Assembly: GCF_002994615.1 (NCBI RefSeq)
Contig: NZ_PVNK01000290.1
Location: forward strand, 1-46,801
Direction: 5' to 3'
DNA: 46,801 nucleotides
From: Enhygromyxa salina
Lineage (GTDB): Bacteria; Myxococcota_A; Polyangia; Nannocystales; Nannocystaceae
Every line of letters starts with the position of its first letter. Position 1 is the stretch's first letter. The position numbers were made by a program, and so were the translations under genes. The notes below the pieces were generated by a model, which saw nothing but the letters and a program-made list of their open reading frames with translations, had not been told where the DNA came from and ran no database searches. Below are positions 1-9,002 of the stretch, in pieces.

Positions 1-5
1 GCCTC

Positions 6-99
6 TTCGCCGAGGGCTTTGTCGCCAAAACTTGCAGTACGCCCGGTACAGCGGCGTTTTGGCTTCGCGCCCTCGGCGAACATTCCGGCGCGAGGCGAC
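6..99. repeat. REP-like inverted repeat downstream of a lipoprotein gene
   Basis: The arm at 6-31 (TTCGCCGAGGGC, six unmatched bases, GCCAAAAC) is repeated in inverted orientation at 56-80 (TTCGCCGAGGGC, GCGAA, GCCAAAAC read on the minus strand). The spacer of 24 bases would form the loop of a long hairpin. The minus-strand stretch 51-99 matches 13138-13186 on the plus strand with only a few differences. The element therefore occurs at least twice in the window and looks like a dispersed palindromic repeat. It lies just past the stop codon of the minus-strand gene at 140-1672, so its hairpin could also protect or end that transcript. No U-tract is visible. Confidence 0.6.
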
Positions 100-139
100 A
101 CGATGCATTGCACCCCGGGCTGCTAGCCGGATGCGCCCC

Positions 140-1672
140 TCAGCCCTGGGGCGGCGGCAGCGGATCCTGGCAGACCCCGATCTCGAGGATCGTGTAGATC
201 AAGACCAGCTCCTGCGGCGACAGCCCGACGTAGTCGAAGAATTCCGCCGTGTGGTAGCTGGTGAACTGGATCTTCCCGCACCCGTACTGGCCGGTGACCG
301 TCAGCGGGTGGATGTCGTTGACGGGGATGTCCCAGCCGCCGCCGGGGCCCTCGAGCCACGCGGTGTGGCCGACGTTGACCATGTCGCCCATGCCGTTGTC
401 GACGAGGATCTCGGGCAGGGGGTATTGGATGCCCGACCAGTTGTCGACCGTCAGCAGCTGCGGGAGGTCGAAGAGGGTCGGGTGGGTCTCGTCGTTGAGG
501 GGGTTGATGTCCTTGAGCGGCTCGGGCAGGGCCTCGAGCCACTCGAGCATGCCGTCGTCGAGGACGTCGGCGAGCGAGTCGTAGGAGCCCAGGTCCGCGC
601 CGAAGCCGTCGTCGTAGAACTCCTGGTACTCGGGGAAGACCTGGCGCATCCACTCGTTGGCCCAGTCGGCGACGTACCAGCGCCCGCCAGCCTCGACCCA
701 CGCGCGGATGTTGTCGACGTTTTGCTGGTCGTTGAGCGCGCTGACGTGGGTGTCGCTGGAGCAGGGGACGAAGATGATGTGATAGTTGTCGAGCAGGTCG
801 GGGTTCGAGACCAGCTCGGTCATGGTCCCCTGGGACGCGTACCCGTCGCTCGTCGGGTTGCGGCCGTTGTCCCACAGGTCGAAGCTCTCGGTCCCGGGCA
901 CGGTCGTCTCGGTGAAGTTGGCGATGCTGGTGTCGGCGAGGCCGAACTTGCCCATCGCGTCCTCGATCCGGTCGTAGCTGCCGTCGGCGATCGCGATCTT
1001 GGGGATGTACAGGCCGTTGTCGGGGTCCCAGACCCCGGGCAGCTCGACGTCGGCGTCGGGCAGGTTGGTGTTGCCGGGCGCGATGTTGATCGGCGTGACC
1101 CGGAGGAATTGGCCCTTTTGGACCACGAGGTACTTGCCGCCGCCCGAGTTGGTCGGGAGCGAGAAGTTGCCCTCGAGGTCGGTCTCGGTGAAGTCGACCC
1201 CGCACTCGAGCTCGACACACTCGGCGCAGTAGACCTGGTCGGGGATGCCCTCGGGCGGGGTCCCGGTCGTGTAGACGAGGGCGCCGACGACCGGGATCGT
1301 GCCGTTGGGCGCGAACACGGTCCCGGTCAGGGTCGCGTCCTTGTTGCCCCCGCCGTCCCCACACTCGCCGCCGCCGTCGGGGGTCGAGAAGATGTCGAAC
1401 TTTGGCCCGGTCCCGCCGTCGTCGGCCGGGTCGCCGTCGCCGTCACCCGGGTCGCCGTCGCCGTCGCCGTCGCCCATGGACTCGCCCATGGACTCGCCCA
1501 TGGACTCGCCGCTCTCGTTGGTGTCGCCGTCCCCGTCTCCGCCGATGCCCTCGCTGCCGGGGCCGGTCGTGTCGTCCCCGTCCCCGCCAGGGTCGGAGCA
1601 GCCGCCGAGCGCGAGCGGGGCGAGTGACAGGAGCGAGAGCAACACGAGGGTGGGACGAGTCGACGAATCCAT
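140..1672 (-). CDS. Lipoprotein, paralog 1, with carboxypeptidase-regulatory-like and GATase-like regions
   Basis: This 510-residue secreted lipoprotein has unknown function. The signal peptide ends in the lipobox LGGC with the lipidated Cys at 25. A Gly/Asp-rich linker follows, with a 12-bp triplication (coding GESM repeats, about 1480-1515). Residues about 110-200 (ATLTGTVFAPNGTIPVVGA onward) look like a carboxypeptidase-regulatory-like beta-sandwich. The second half has strand-helix patterns (HIIFVPCSSD, then AWVEAGGRWYVADWANEW) that resemble a class I amidotransferase/ThuA-like flavodoxin fold. It ends with a conserved region around YHTAEFFDYVG. A GGAG stands 8 bases before the ATG. It is a close paralog of the next gene (1870-3492), differing mainly in the linker. 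Lipoprotein status is secure; the fold assignments are by eye. Confidence 0.85.
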   Translation of the reverse strand: MDSSTRPTLVLLSLLSLAPLALGGCSDPGGDGDDTTGPGSEGIGGDGDGDTNESGESMGESMGESMGDGDGDGDPGDGDGDPADDGGTGPKFDIFSTPDGGGECGDGGGNKDATLTGTVFAPNGTIPVVGALVYTTGTPPEGIPDQVYCAECVELECGVDFTETDLEGNFSLPTNSGGGKYLVVQKGQFLRVTPINIAPGNTNLPDADVELPGVWDPDNGLYIPKIAIADGSYDRIEDAMGKFGLADTSIANFTETTVPGTESFDLWDNGRNPTSDGYASQGTMTELVSNPDLLDNYHIIFVPCSSDTHVSALNDQQNVDNIRAWVEAGGRWYVADWANEWMRQVFPEYQEFYDDGFGADLGSYDSLADVLDDGMLEWLEALPEPLKDINPLNDETHPTLFDLPQLLTVDNWSGIQYPLPEILVDNGMGDMVNVGHTAWLEGPGGGWDIPVNDIHPLTVTGQYGCGKIQFTSYHTAEFFDYVGLSPQELVLIYTILEIGVCQDPLPPPQG

Positions 1673-1748
1673 GGTGATATCTCCGAAGGAGCCGGTCTAA
1701 CGTAACGTCGAATCGGGCCGCGTGTGTAATTACGCGACCAGATCGGCC

Positions 1749-1836
1749 CAATCCCGGCCAAATCCTCGCTAAATCCCAGCGAAACCCCAGATAAATCCCA
1801 GGCAAATTCCGGACAAATTCCGGACAAAGCGACGAC
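1749..1836. repeat. Eight tandem 11-bp repeats upstream of lipoprotein gene 1
   Basis: Eight consecutive units start at 1749, 1760, 1771, 1782, 1793, 1804, 1815 and 1826. Each is exactly 11 bases with consensus AAATCCCGGAC, and units 6 and 7 are identical. The A-triplet at each unit start recurs about once per helical turn. The block lies 77-164 bases upstream of the start codon at 1672 and just before the 3' end of the paralogous gene at 1870. The rest of the 1673-1869 gap shows nothing recognisable. The position fits an array of regulator sites or phased A-tract curvature; the function is inference. Confidence 0.8.
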
Positions 1837-1869
1837 GCGGGCACCCTGCGCAGGGCGCCCGCGCCCGGG

Positions 1870-3492
<1,623 letters not shown>

Positions 3493-3635
3493 CGTAGAGC
3501 GGGCCTTTCGCAGGTCCGGCCCATCCTATTCGATGACGCTACCCTTGCGCCGTGAGGTCGCGGGGGCTATCTATGAAGAGCAGGCGCGCCGAGTGCGCAG
3601 TTCCCACCCCCTGCTACCTGCCACGAGAAATTCCC

Positions 3636-3953
3636 ATGCAAGACGAAGTTCGCAGCCGCATCGATGAACTGATCAAGAACAACCGCGTGATGGTGTTCAT
3701 GAAGGGCAACAAGGTGTTTCCCAGCTGTGGATTCTCGGCCCAGGTCGTTCAGATCCTCAAGCACCACGGCGCCGAGTTCGAGACTTTCAACGTGCTCAGT
3801 GATCCCGATGTCCGCGCCGGCATCAAGGAGTACTCGGACTGGCCGACGATCCCGCAGGTCTACGTCGACGGCGAATTCGTCGGCGGCTGCGACATCGTGA
3901 CCGACATGCACAACAGCGGCGAGCTGCAAAAGGTGCTCGTCGTCGAGTCCTGA
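3636..3953 (+). CDS. grxD: Monothiol glutaredoxin (Grx4/CGFS family)
   Basis: This cytosolic protein of the Grx4/GrxD family carries or transfers [2Fe-2S] clusters and partners with BolA-type proteins. It has 105 residues, the normal length. Hallmarks visible are the VMVFMKGNK strand, the active-site PSCGFS motif (single Cys of the CGFS type), WPTIPQVYVDGEFVGGCDIV (cis-Pro strand and glutathione-binding GG-C-D), and a C-terminal helix. The reading frame is open further upstream to 3552, but those codons do not resemble the family, and the ATG at 3636 begins with the usual MQDEVRSRIDELI helix. No strong ribosome-binding site is visible. It is divergent from the lipoprotein at 1870-3492 and ends at a clear terminator. 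Confidence 0.93.
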   Translation: MQDEVRSRIDELIKNNRVMVFMKGNKVFPSCGFSAQVVQILKHHGAEFETFNVLSDPDVRAGIKEYSDWPTIPQVYVDGEFVGGCDIVTDMHNSGELQKVLVVES

Positions 3954-3980
3954 GCCCCGTTCACGCCCCCCCACAAATGA

Positions 3981-4017
3981 GGGCCGCAACCTCGAGGTTG
4001 CGGCCCTGCTTTTTTTG
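3981..4017 (+). terminator. Intrinsic terminator after the glutaredoxin gene
   Basis: A perfect 10-bp stem (GGGCCGCAAC at 3981-3990 with GTTGCGGCCC at 3997-4006) and a 6-base loop are followed by TGC and seven T residues (4010-4016). It lies 27 bases past the glutaredoxin stop and before the convergent lipoprotein gene. Confidence 0.92.
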
Positions 4018-4048
4018 GGGGGTTGTGGAGGCCGGAGTCAGGACCTGG

Positions 4049-4732
4049 TCACGGATAGGTGCAGATGCCGACGCCGTCTTGCCCGGGCACGTCCTTGCAG
4101 GACGACCCCGTGGGGCAGGACGTGGAGCCCGGCATGCAGATCAGCGCGCAGTTCGAGGGGGTGTCCTCACCCTCGCCCACGAGCGCGCAGGCGGCCGTGG
4201 TTCCGACCGGACCGGCGGGGCAGTCGAGATCAGCCATGCACGGAGGCGAGCAGAAGTTGCCGTCGATGTCCATGACGCCAAGCAGCTCGGACGGCTCTGC
4301 GCAGGTGTTCGGATCGTAGGCGTCGCCGTCACCGCCGGTGTCGCCGTCGCCGTCGCCGGTGTCGCCGTCGCCGGTGTCGAGCGGGGGGGTGCCGCAGGTG
4401 TTGTCGTCGCCGCACACGAGGCCCTCGTCGCAGGTGCTGTCGTCGCTGCAGGGGCAGCCGAAGGCCCCGCAGGCGTCGCCGTCGCCGTCGCCCGTGTCGG
4501 CGTCGCCGTCACCGTCGCCGGGGTCGCCGTCGCCGTCGCCAGCGTCGCCGTCACCGCTGGTGTCGCCGTCGGCGTCGGCGTCGCCGTCAGCGTCGGCGTC
4601 GGCGTCGCCGAGGGTGTTGGCGGTGCTCGTGGTGAACGAGTCGAGAGGATCGCTGACGTCGACGCATCCGGTGAGACCCGCAGTGAGAGTCAGGGCCGCG
4701 CAAGTGACAAGGCTGGAAAGCTTTCGCATCAT
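4049..4732 (-). CDS. Gly-Asp-rich, Cys-rich lipoprotein
   Basis: This 227-residue lipoprotein has signal peptide MMRKLSSLVTCAALTLTAG and lipobox GLTGC (Cys 23). The mature part begins with a DADADGDADADGD and GDGDPGDGDGD spacer. A cysteine cluster of the pattern CxCxxDxxCxxGxxCxxxxxC follows, then a second Gly-Asp spacer. The C-terminal cysteine-rich block ends in GICTYP. Such short cysteine repeats are common in myxobacterial secreted proteins and are presumably disulfide-linked. The frame is open upstream to 5539, but that part is antisense to the hydrolase gene. The start at 4732 has GGAGA five bases before it and gives the signal peptide. Function unknown; likely cell-surface. Confidence 0.85.
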   Translation of the reverse strand: MMRKLSSLVTCAALTLTAGLTGCVDVSDPLDSFTTSTANTLGDADADADGDADADGDTSGDGDAGDGDGDPGDGDGDADTGDGDGDACGAFGCPCSDDSTCDEGLVCGDDNTCGTPPLDTGDGDTGDGDGDTGGDGDAYDPNTCAEPSELLGVMDIDGNFCSPPCMADLDCPAGPVGTTAACALVGEGEDTPSNCALICMPGSTSCPTGSSCKDVPGQDGVGICTYP

Positions 4733-4775
4733 GTGTTCTCCAAAAATTCTCTGGTTGAGCTCGACCGTCGCCGAG

Positions 4776-4803
4776 CGGCAAGTGTCGGTTGACTCGCTTG
4801 CCG
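4776..4803. promoter_or_regulatory. Inverted repeat in the 4733-4966 divergent intergenic region
   Basis: CGGCAAG (4776-4782) and CTTGCCG (4797-4803) are perfect inverted copies separated by 14 bases. They lie between the divergent lipoprotein (start 4732) and MBL hydrolase (start 4967) genes, so a dimeric regulator could bind here. The site is short and may be chance in GC-rich DNA. Nothing else recognisable is seen in this gap. Confidence 0.3.
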
Positions 4804-4966
4804 TCAGGGATCTCGAAGACTTTCGCAGAATGGAGCCCGCGAGGTCAAACAGCGCAGATAGCTCCGGGAGCCAAGCTGAACACGGGGGCGCAACGCTGCG
4901 CACACCCCGGATGGGGACGGACTCCTGGACAGTCCGCGGGACTTCGTTCAATTCTCGCTCGGCATC

Positions 4967-5626
4967 GTGGACATTCGCTGCTTCACCGTCGGCCTGTTCC
5001 AGGTCAACACCTATCTGATCACGGATCCGCGGACGGGCGCGGCGGCGATCGTCGACACGGGCGAGGGGCCCGAGCTCGGTGATCGGCTCGCGGCGCTCGA
5101 GCCGGCCCCCGACATCCGGGCGATCCTGCTGACCCACGGCCACGTCGACCACGCGGGCGCCCTCCAGGAGCTTCAGCGCCGCTTCGACGTCCCGACCTAT
5201 CTGCCCCGGGCGGAGCTGCCGCTGTTTCACGCGCTGCCCGAGCAGGGCACATGGTTTGGGATGCCGCAGCTCAACCGCCCCTGCGGGCGCGTCGACCACC
5301 TGCTCGACGACGGCGACACCGTGAAGATCGGTGAGCTCGAGCTGCGCTTCCTCTCGACCGGCGGTCACACGCCGGGCCAGGGCTGCTACTACGACGACGA
5401 GGACATCGTCGTCGGTGACACGGTGTTCGCCGGGAGCGTCGGACGCACGGACTTCCCCATGAGTGACCCCGATCTCGCCCGCGCGAGCCTGCGACGGCTG
5501 TTCGATCTGCCCGGGCAGCTCCGGGTTCACAGCGGCCACGGTCCGGTCACGACGCTCGCGGCCGAGCTGCGCTCGAACCCCTTCTTGGGCTTCTTGCGGA
5601 TCGAGCGAGGGATGCTGCGCTCATGA
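4967..5626 (+). CDS. MBL-fold metallohydrolase, glyoxalase II-like
   Basis: This 219-residue cytosolic metallo-beta-lactamase-fold hydrolase resembles the short GloB-like/YcbL group, which hydrolyse thioesters such as S-lactoylglutathione; the substrate here is not certain. All metal ligands are visible: H57-x-H59-x-D61-H62 in THGHVDHAG, H134 in GGHTPGQ, D151 in GDTVF and H191 in SGHGP. The start is GTG, giving the usual MDIRCFTVGLFQVNTYLI opening strand. It lacks the C-terminal substrate-binding domain of full glyoxalase II. Its stop overlaps the next start (ATGA at 5623-5626), so it is translationally coupled to the patatin gene. Confidence 0.93.
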   Translation: MDIRCFTVGLFQVNTYLITDPRTGAAAIVDTGEGPELGDRLAALEPAPDIRAILLTHGHVDHAGALQELQRRFDVPTYLPRAELPLFHALPEQGTWFGMPQLNRPCGRVDHLLDDGDTVKIGELELRFLSTGGHTPGQGCYYDDEDIVVGDTVFAGSVGRTDFPMSDPDLARASLRRLFDLPGQLRVHSGHGPVTTLAAELRSNPFLGFLRIERGMLRS

Positions 5627-6831
5627 GCGAGCGGCCGTGCACGGCCCTGGTCCTGTCGGGCGGGGGCGCGCGCGGGGCCTACGAGGTCGGCGTGCTCCGC
5701 TACGTGCGCGAGCGCCTCGACGTCCAGGCCCACTTCGACGTGATCACCGGGACCTCGGTCGGCGCGATCAACGGGGCCTACATCGCGGCCACCTGCGACC
5801 GGCCCAAGGCTCAGGCCCGGGCGCTGCAGCGGGTCTGGTCGCAGCTGACGATCGACCGGGTCTACGACTTTGGCTGGGCCCAGTTCCGCTCGCTGCCCCG
5901 GGTGTTGTTCGGGCGCAGCCTGCCCAAGACGCCCCACGGCGGCAGCGTCGGCGGGCTCGTCGACTCGTCGGGGCTCCAGCGCCTGGTCCGCGAGCAGATC
6001 CCCTGGCGGCGCCTGACCGAGAACCTCGCGGCCGGTCGCCTCCGCGCGTTCTCGGTCACCGCGACCGAGGTCGCGACCGGCATCTCCACGGTCTACATTC
6101 AGTCGGGGCGGCGGCGGCTCGAGCCCTGGTCCGAGACCGCCAACGAGACGATCGTGCGGACCGGGATCACCGCCGCGCACACCCTGGCCTCGGCGGCGAT
6201 CCCCGTGCTGTTTCCAGCGGTCAAGATCGGGGATCAGTTCTTCGTCGATGGCGCCCTGCGCCAGAACACGCCGCTGCGTCCGGCCCTGCGCCTCGGGGCC
6301 CGGCGGATGTTGGTCATCGGCCTGCGCCACAACGAGTCCCCAGCCGAACGGCGCGCGCGCCAGCGGGTCGAGGCCGAGACGCTCTACCCCAACGCCTTCT
6401 TCTTGCTCGGCAAGCTGCTCAACTCCTTGATGCTCGACAAGGTCGAGGCCGACCTCGAGCGGATCCAGCAGACCAACCGACTCCTGCGCGCGGGCGCGGC
6501 CGAGTTTGGCTCGGACTTCAGCGAGCGCGTCAGCCGGGCCGTCGGGCGCGACTCGGCCTGGCACGAGGTCGAGACCCTGGTGATCCAGCCGAGCGAGGAC
6601 CTCGGACGGATCGCCTGGGAGGTCGTCCGCGACACCAAGCTGCGCGGCTACAACAGCGTCGCCGCCAACATCATCCGTCGCTCGGTCGAGGCCGACGAGC
6701 GCGCCGAAGGCGGTGAGAGCGACCTCGCCTCCTACCTGCTGTTCGAAGCCGAGTTCATCAACCGCATCATCGAGCTCGGCTACGCCGACGCCGCACACCA
6801 CCACGAGCAGCTCTCGCGCCTGTTTCGCTAG
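5623..6831 (+). CDS. Patatin-like phospholipase
   Basis: This 402-residue patatin-family lipid acyl hydrolase uses a Ser-Asp dyad. The oxyanion loop is GGGARGAY (13-20), the nucleophile is S45 in GTSVGAING, and the catalytic Asp is D209 in VDGALRQNTPL. No signal peptide or transmembrane helix is visible, so it is probably cytosolic or an exported effector of unknown route. The roughly 150 residues after the catalytic Asp form a helical, Arg/Glu-rich extension found in many long bacterial patatins. It shares four bases with the upstream MBL hydrolase gene, and the pair likely forms an operon concerned with (thio)ester or lipid turnover (inference). Confidence 0.92.
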   Translation: MSERPCTALVLSGGGARGAYEVGVLRYVRERLDVQAHFDVITGTSVGAINGAYIAATCDRPKAQARALQRVWSQLTIDRVYDFGWAQFRSLPRVLFGRSLPKTPHGGSVGGLVDSSGLQRLVREQIPWRRLTENLAAGRLRAFSVTATEVATGISTVYIQSGRRRLEPWSETANETIVRTGITAAHTLASAAIPVLFPAVKIGDQFFVDGALRQNTPLRPALRLGARRMLVIGLRHNESPAERRARQRVEAETLYPNAFFLLGKLLNSLMLDKVEADLERIQQTNRLLRAGAAEFGSDFSERVSRAVGRDSAWHEVETLVIQPSEDLGRIAWEVVRDTKLRGYNSVAANIIRRSVEADERAEGGESDLASYLLFEAEFINRIIELGYADAAHHHEQLSRLFR

Positions 6832-6834
6832 CCG

Positions 6835-6917
6835 GTCGCTTCGTCGCTTCGCTGCTCCGCGCGGTGGGCTGGGCATGGGCTGCGCACCCGTCGGGGTGGC
6901 GCCCTGGAAGGGGGCTC
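6835..6917. repeat. Degenerate copy of the 137-bp hairpin repeat
   Basis: The sequence starting GCCGGTCGCTTCGTCGCTTC, with GGTGGGCTGGGCATGGGCTG further on and ending GCCCTGGAAGGGGGCTC, aligns with the right part of the tandem repeat unit at 18085-18533. Substitutions and small indels are frequent. The terminal hairpin is weaker (CCCT-GGA-AGGG core). It lies just past the patatin stop. The rest of the 6832-7024 gap has no gene that I can support. Confidence 0.5.
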
Positions 6918-7024
6918 TGCTCGCGTGTGCGCGCGTCACCGCAGGACGCCCAGGTCGAAGACAGTGAACAAGCTCACCCGCGAGGGGGCTCCAGCGCGGG
7001 GCGGCATTAACTACCGTCAGGCCA

Positions 7025-8194
7025 ATGCCCTACAAGCTCGTCACGCTCGGTGGAGATGGAACTGGTCCCGAAGTCATGGCCGAGGGCCTCAAGGTCCTCG
7101 ACGCGGTCTCGAAGCCGCTGGGCATCGAGTGGGACATCGACGACATCCCCTGTGGCGGGCAGTACTACCTCGAGCACGGCGACCTCGACTGGCCGGCGGA
7201 CAGCCCCGAGCGCTGCGCGGCCTCGGACTTGATCCTGCTCGGCGCGGTCGGCTGGCCCGACCCCGAGGGCACCGGCGGTCCGGTGTTGATGCGCGACGGC
7301 AAGATGGCGGGCTTCTCGCCGGTCATCGGCAACCGGATGCGGCTCAACCTCTACGCCAACGTCCGCCCGATCAAGCTCTACCCGGGGGTCTCGCACCGGA
7401 TCCATGGCGGCCACAAGCAGATCTGGGAGCCGGGCAAGGTCGACATGGTCATCATCCGGGAGAACACCGAGGGCCTCTACGCCCCGACCGGCGGCAAGCT
7501 CAGCCCCGGGGGCGTGGCCGACGTCGCGATCGACACCCGGGTGATCACGCGGCGGGCCTCGGAGCAGGTCATCCGCCACGCCTTCGAGCTGTGCAAGCGG
7601 CGCGGCGAGCAGGGCCACGGCGGCGCGCCCAAGGACGGCAAGCTGCGCGTGACCGCGATCATCAAGGACAACGTCCTCCACGGCTGCCAGCTGTTCCGCG
7701 ACGTGTTCTTCGAGATCGGCGAGGAGTACCCCGACATCGAGAAGGACACGGCGATCGTCGACGCGTTCACGCAGTGGCTGATCGGCCAGCCCGAGTACTA
7801 CGACGTGTGCGTCACGACCAACATGTTCGGCGACATCGTCACCGACCTCGCGTCGACCCTCCAAGGCGGCATGGGCATGGCCGTGGGCGCCAACACCGGC
7901 AAGGACCACGCGATGTTCGAGCCGATCCACGGCAGCGCGCCGAAGCACGCGGGCAAGGACAAGGTCAACCCGATCGCAATGATCCTCTCGGTCAAAGAGG
8001 GGCTCGACTGGCTCGGAGCGCGCAAGGGTGACGCGGCCCTGACCCGGGCCGCCGCCGCGATCGAGGCCGCGGTCATCGAGGTGCTCGAGGCCGGCAAGCC
8101 GCTGACCTACGACCTCGTCGGCAACGAGGCCGCGGCCAAGTGCAGCGAGGTCGGGACCGCGATCGCCACGGCGGCCGGGCGCCGCGTCAGCTGA
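7025..8194 (+). CDS. Isocitrate/isopropylmalate dehydrogenase family enzyme
   Basis: This 389-residue NAD(P)-dependent beta-hydroxyacid oxidative decarboxylase belongs to the IDH/IMDH family. Family features are GGDGTGPEV at the N-terminus, ANVRPIKLYPGV (substrate arginine region), RENTEGLYA, and a divalent-metal motif NMFGDIVTDLASTLQGGMG followed by EPIHGSAPKHAGKDKVNP (cofactor loop). The NVRP-x-K and RENTEG forms fit both NAD-isocitrate dehydrogenases and 3-isopropylmalate/homoisocitrate dehydrogenases, so the substrate cannot be fixed from sequence alone. No leuC/leuD or TCA-cycle neighbour is present to decide. The following RNA methyltransferase starts three bases after the stop, suggesting co-transcription. 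Confidence 0.9.
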   Translation: MPYKLVTLGGDGTGPEVMAEGLKVLDAVSKPLGIEWDIDDIPCGGQYYLEHGDLDWPADSPERCAASDLILLGAVGWPDPEGTGGPVLMRDGKMAGFSPVIGNRMRLNLYANVRPIKLYPGVSHRIHGGHKQIWEPGKVDMVIIRENTEGLYAPTGGKLSPGGVADVAIDTRVITRRASEQVIRHAFELCKRRGEQGHGGAPKDGKLRVTAIIKDNVLHGCQLFRDVFFEIGEEYPDIEKDTAIVDAFTQWLIGQPEYYDVCVTTNMFGDIVTDLASTLQGGMGMAVGANTGKDHAMFEPIHGSAPKHAGKDKVNPIAMILSVKEGLDWLGARKGDAALTRAAAAIEAAVIEVLEAGKPLTYDLVGNEAAAKCSEVGTAIATAAGRRVS

Positions 8195-8197
8195 CGC

Positions 8198-8977
8198 GTG
8201 GACGCCGACATCCTGGAGCCTTATCGGGACCTGCGCCGCGGTCCCGGGCCGGGGCGCTTCGTCGTCGAGGGCGCGCTGGCGGTCGAGCGCCTGATCGCCA
8301 GCGGGCTCGAGCTCGAGTCGCTCGTGTGCACGCCGAGCCAGCGCGCGCGCCTCGAGCTGCCGACGGGGGCGGCCGTGGTCGAGCTGTCGCGGGCAAAGAT
8401 CGCCGAGCTGGTCGGGTTTGAGTTTCACCGCGGCGTGCTCGCCTGCGCGAGGCGGCCGCCGCTGCGGCGGGCGCTCGAGCCCCGCGAGCTCGACCGGCTG
8501 CGGGGGTCTGAGCGCGCCAGGATCGTCGTCGCCGAGGGCCTCGCCGACCCCCGCAACCTCGGCGCGTTGATCCGCAACGCCGCGGCCTTCGGGGTTGACC
8601 TGGTGATCGCCGACGCGCGCGGGGCCGACCTCTACGCGCGGCTCACGATCCGGGCCAGCGTCGGCAACGTGTTTCGGGTCCCGACGCTGGTGTGTGAGGA
8701 GCTGCCCGCGATGATCGACGCGCTCGCGGGCGCGCTGCCGGCCGCGGTCGTCGCGGCCACGCCCGCGCCCGAGGCCACGGCGCTCGGACAGTTCGAGGCC
8801 CCGGCCCGGCTGCTGCTGCTCGTCGGCAACGAGGGCGCGGGCCTGTCCTCGCAGCTGCTCGCCCGCGCCGAGCATCGCGTGCGGATCCCCGTCGCGCCCG
8901 GCTCGGACTCGCTCAACGTGGCCGCGGCCACGGCCGTGCTGCTCCACGGCCTGACTCGGACCCCGCAGACGTGTTAG
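8198..8977 (+). CDS. SpoU/TrmH-family RNA 2'-O-methyltransferase
   Basis: This 259-residue SPOUT-fold enzyme would transfer methyl from SAM to a ribose 2'-OH of rRNA or tRNA. The three family motifs are present in order: NLGALIRNAAAFG (motif 1, with the catalytic Arg), LLVGNEGAGLS (motif 2) and RIPVAPGSDSLNVAAATAVLL (motif 3) forming the trefoil knot. The N-terminal 100 residues, beginning RGPGPGRFVVEGALAVERLI, form an L30e-like substrate-binding domain as in RlmB and TsnR. The start is GTG at 8198, three bases after the dehydrogenase stop. The exact target nucleotide cannot be told from sequence. Confidence 0.93.
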   Translation: MDADILEPYRDLRRGPGPGRFVVEGALAVERLIASGLELESLVCTPSQRARLELPTGAAVVELSRAKIAELVGFEFHRGVLACARRPPLRRALEPRELDRLRGSERARIVVAEGLADPRNLGALIRNAAAFGVDLVIADARGADLYARLTIRASVGNVFRVPTLVCEELPAMIDALAGALPAAVVAATPAPEATALGQFEAPARLLLLVGNEGAGLSSQLLARAEHRVRIPVAPGSDSLNVAAATAVLLHGLTRTPQTC

Positions 8978-9002
8978 ATCGGCGCTAGCGAGGAGCGCAG
9001 CC

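Noticed and set aside
1749..1836. Possible CRISPR or replication-origin iterons
   Set aside because: 11-bp unit is too short for CRISPR, and there is no replication gene, DnaA-box cluster or AT-rich unwinding region nearby.
5527..6939. 470-codon minus-strand open frame opposite the patatin gene
   Set aside because: Antisense to a protein with complete catalytic motifs; no homology features of its own.
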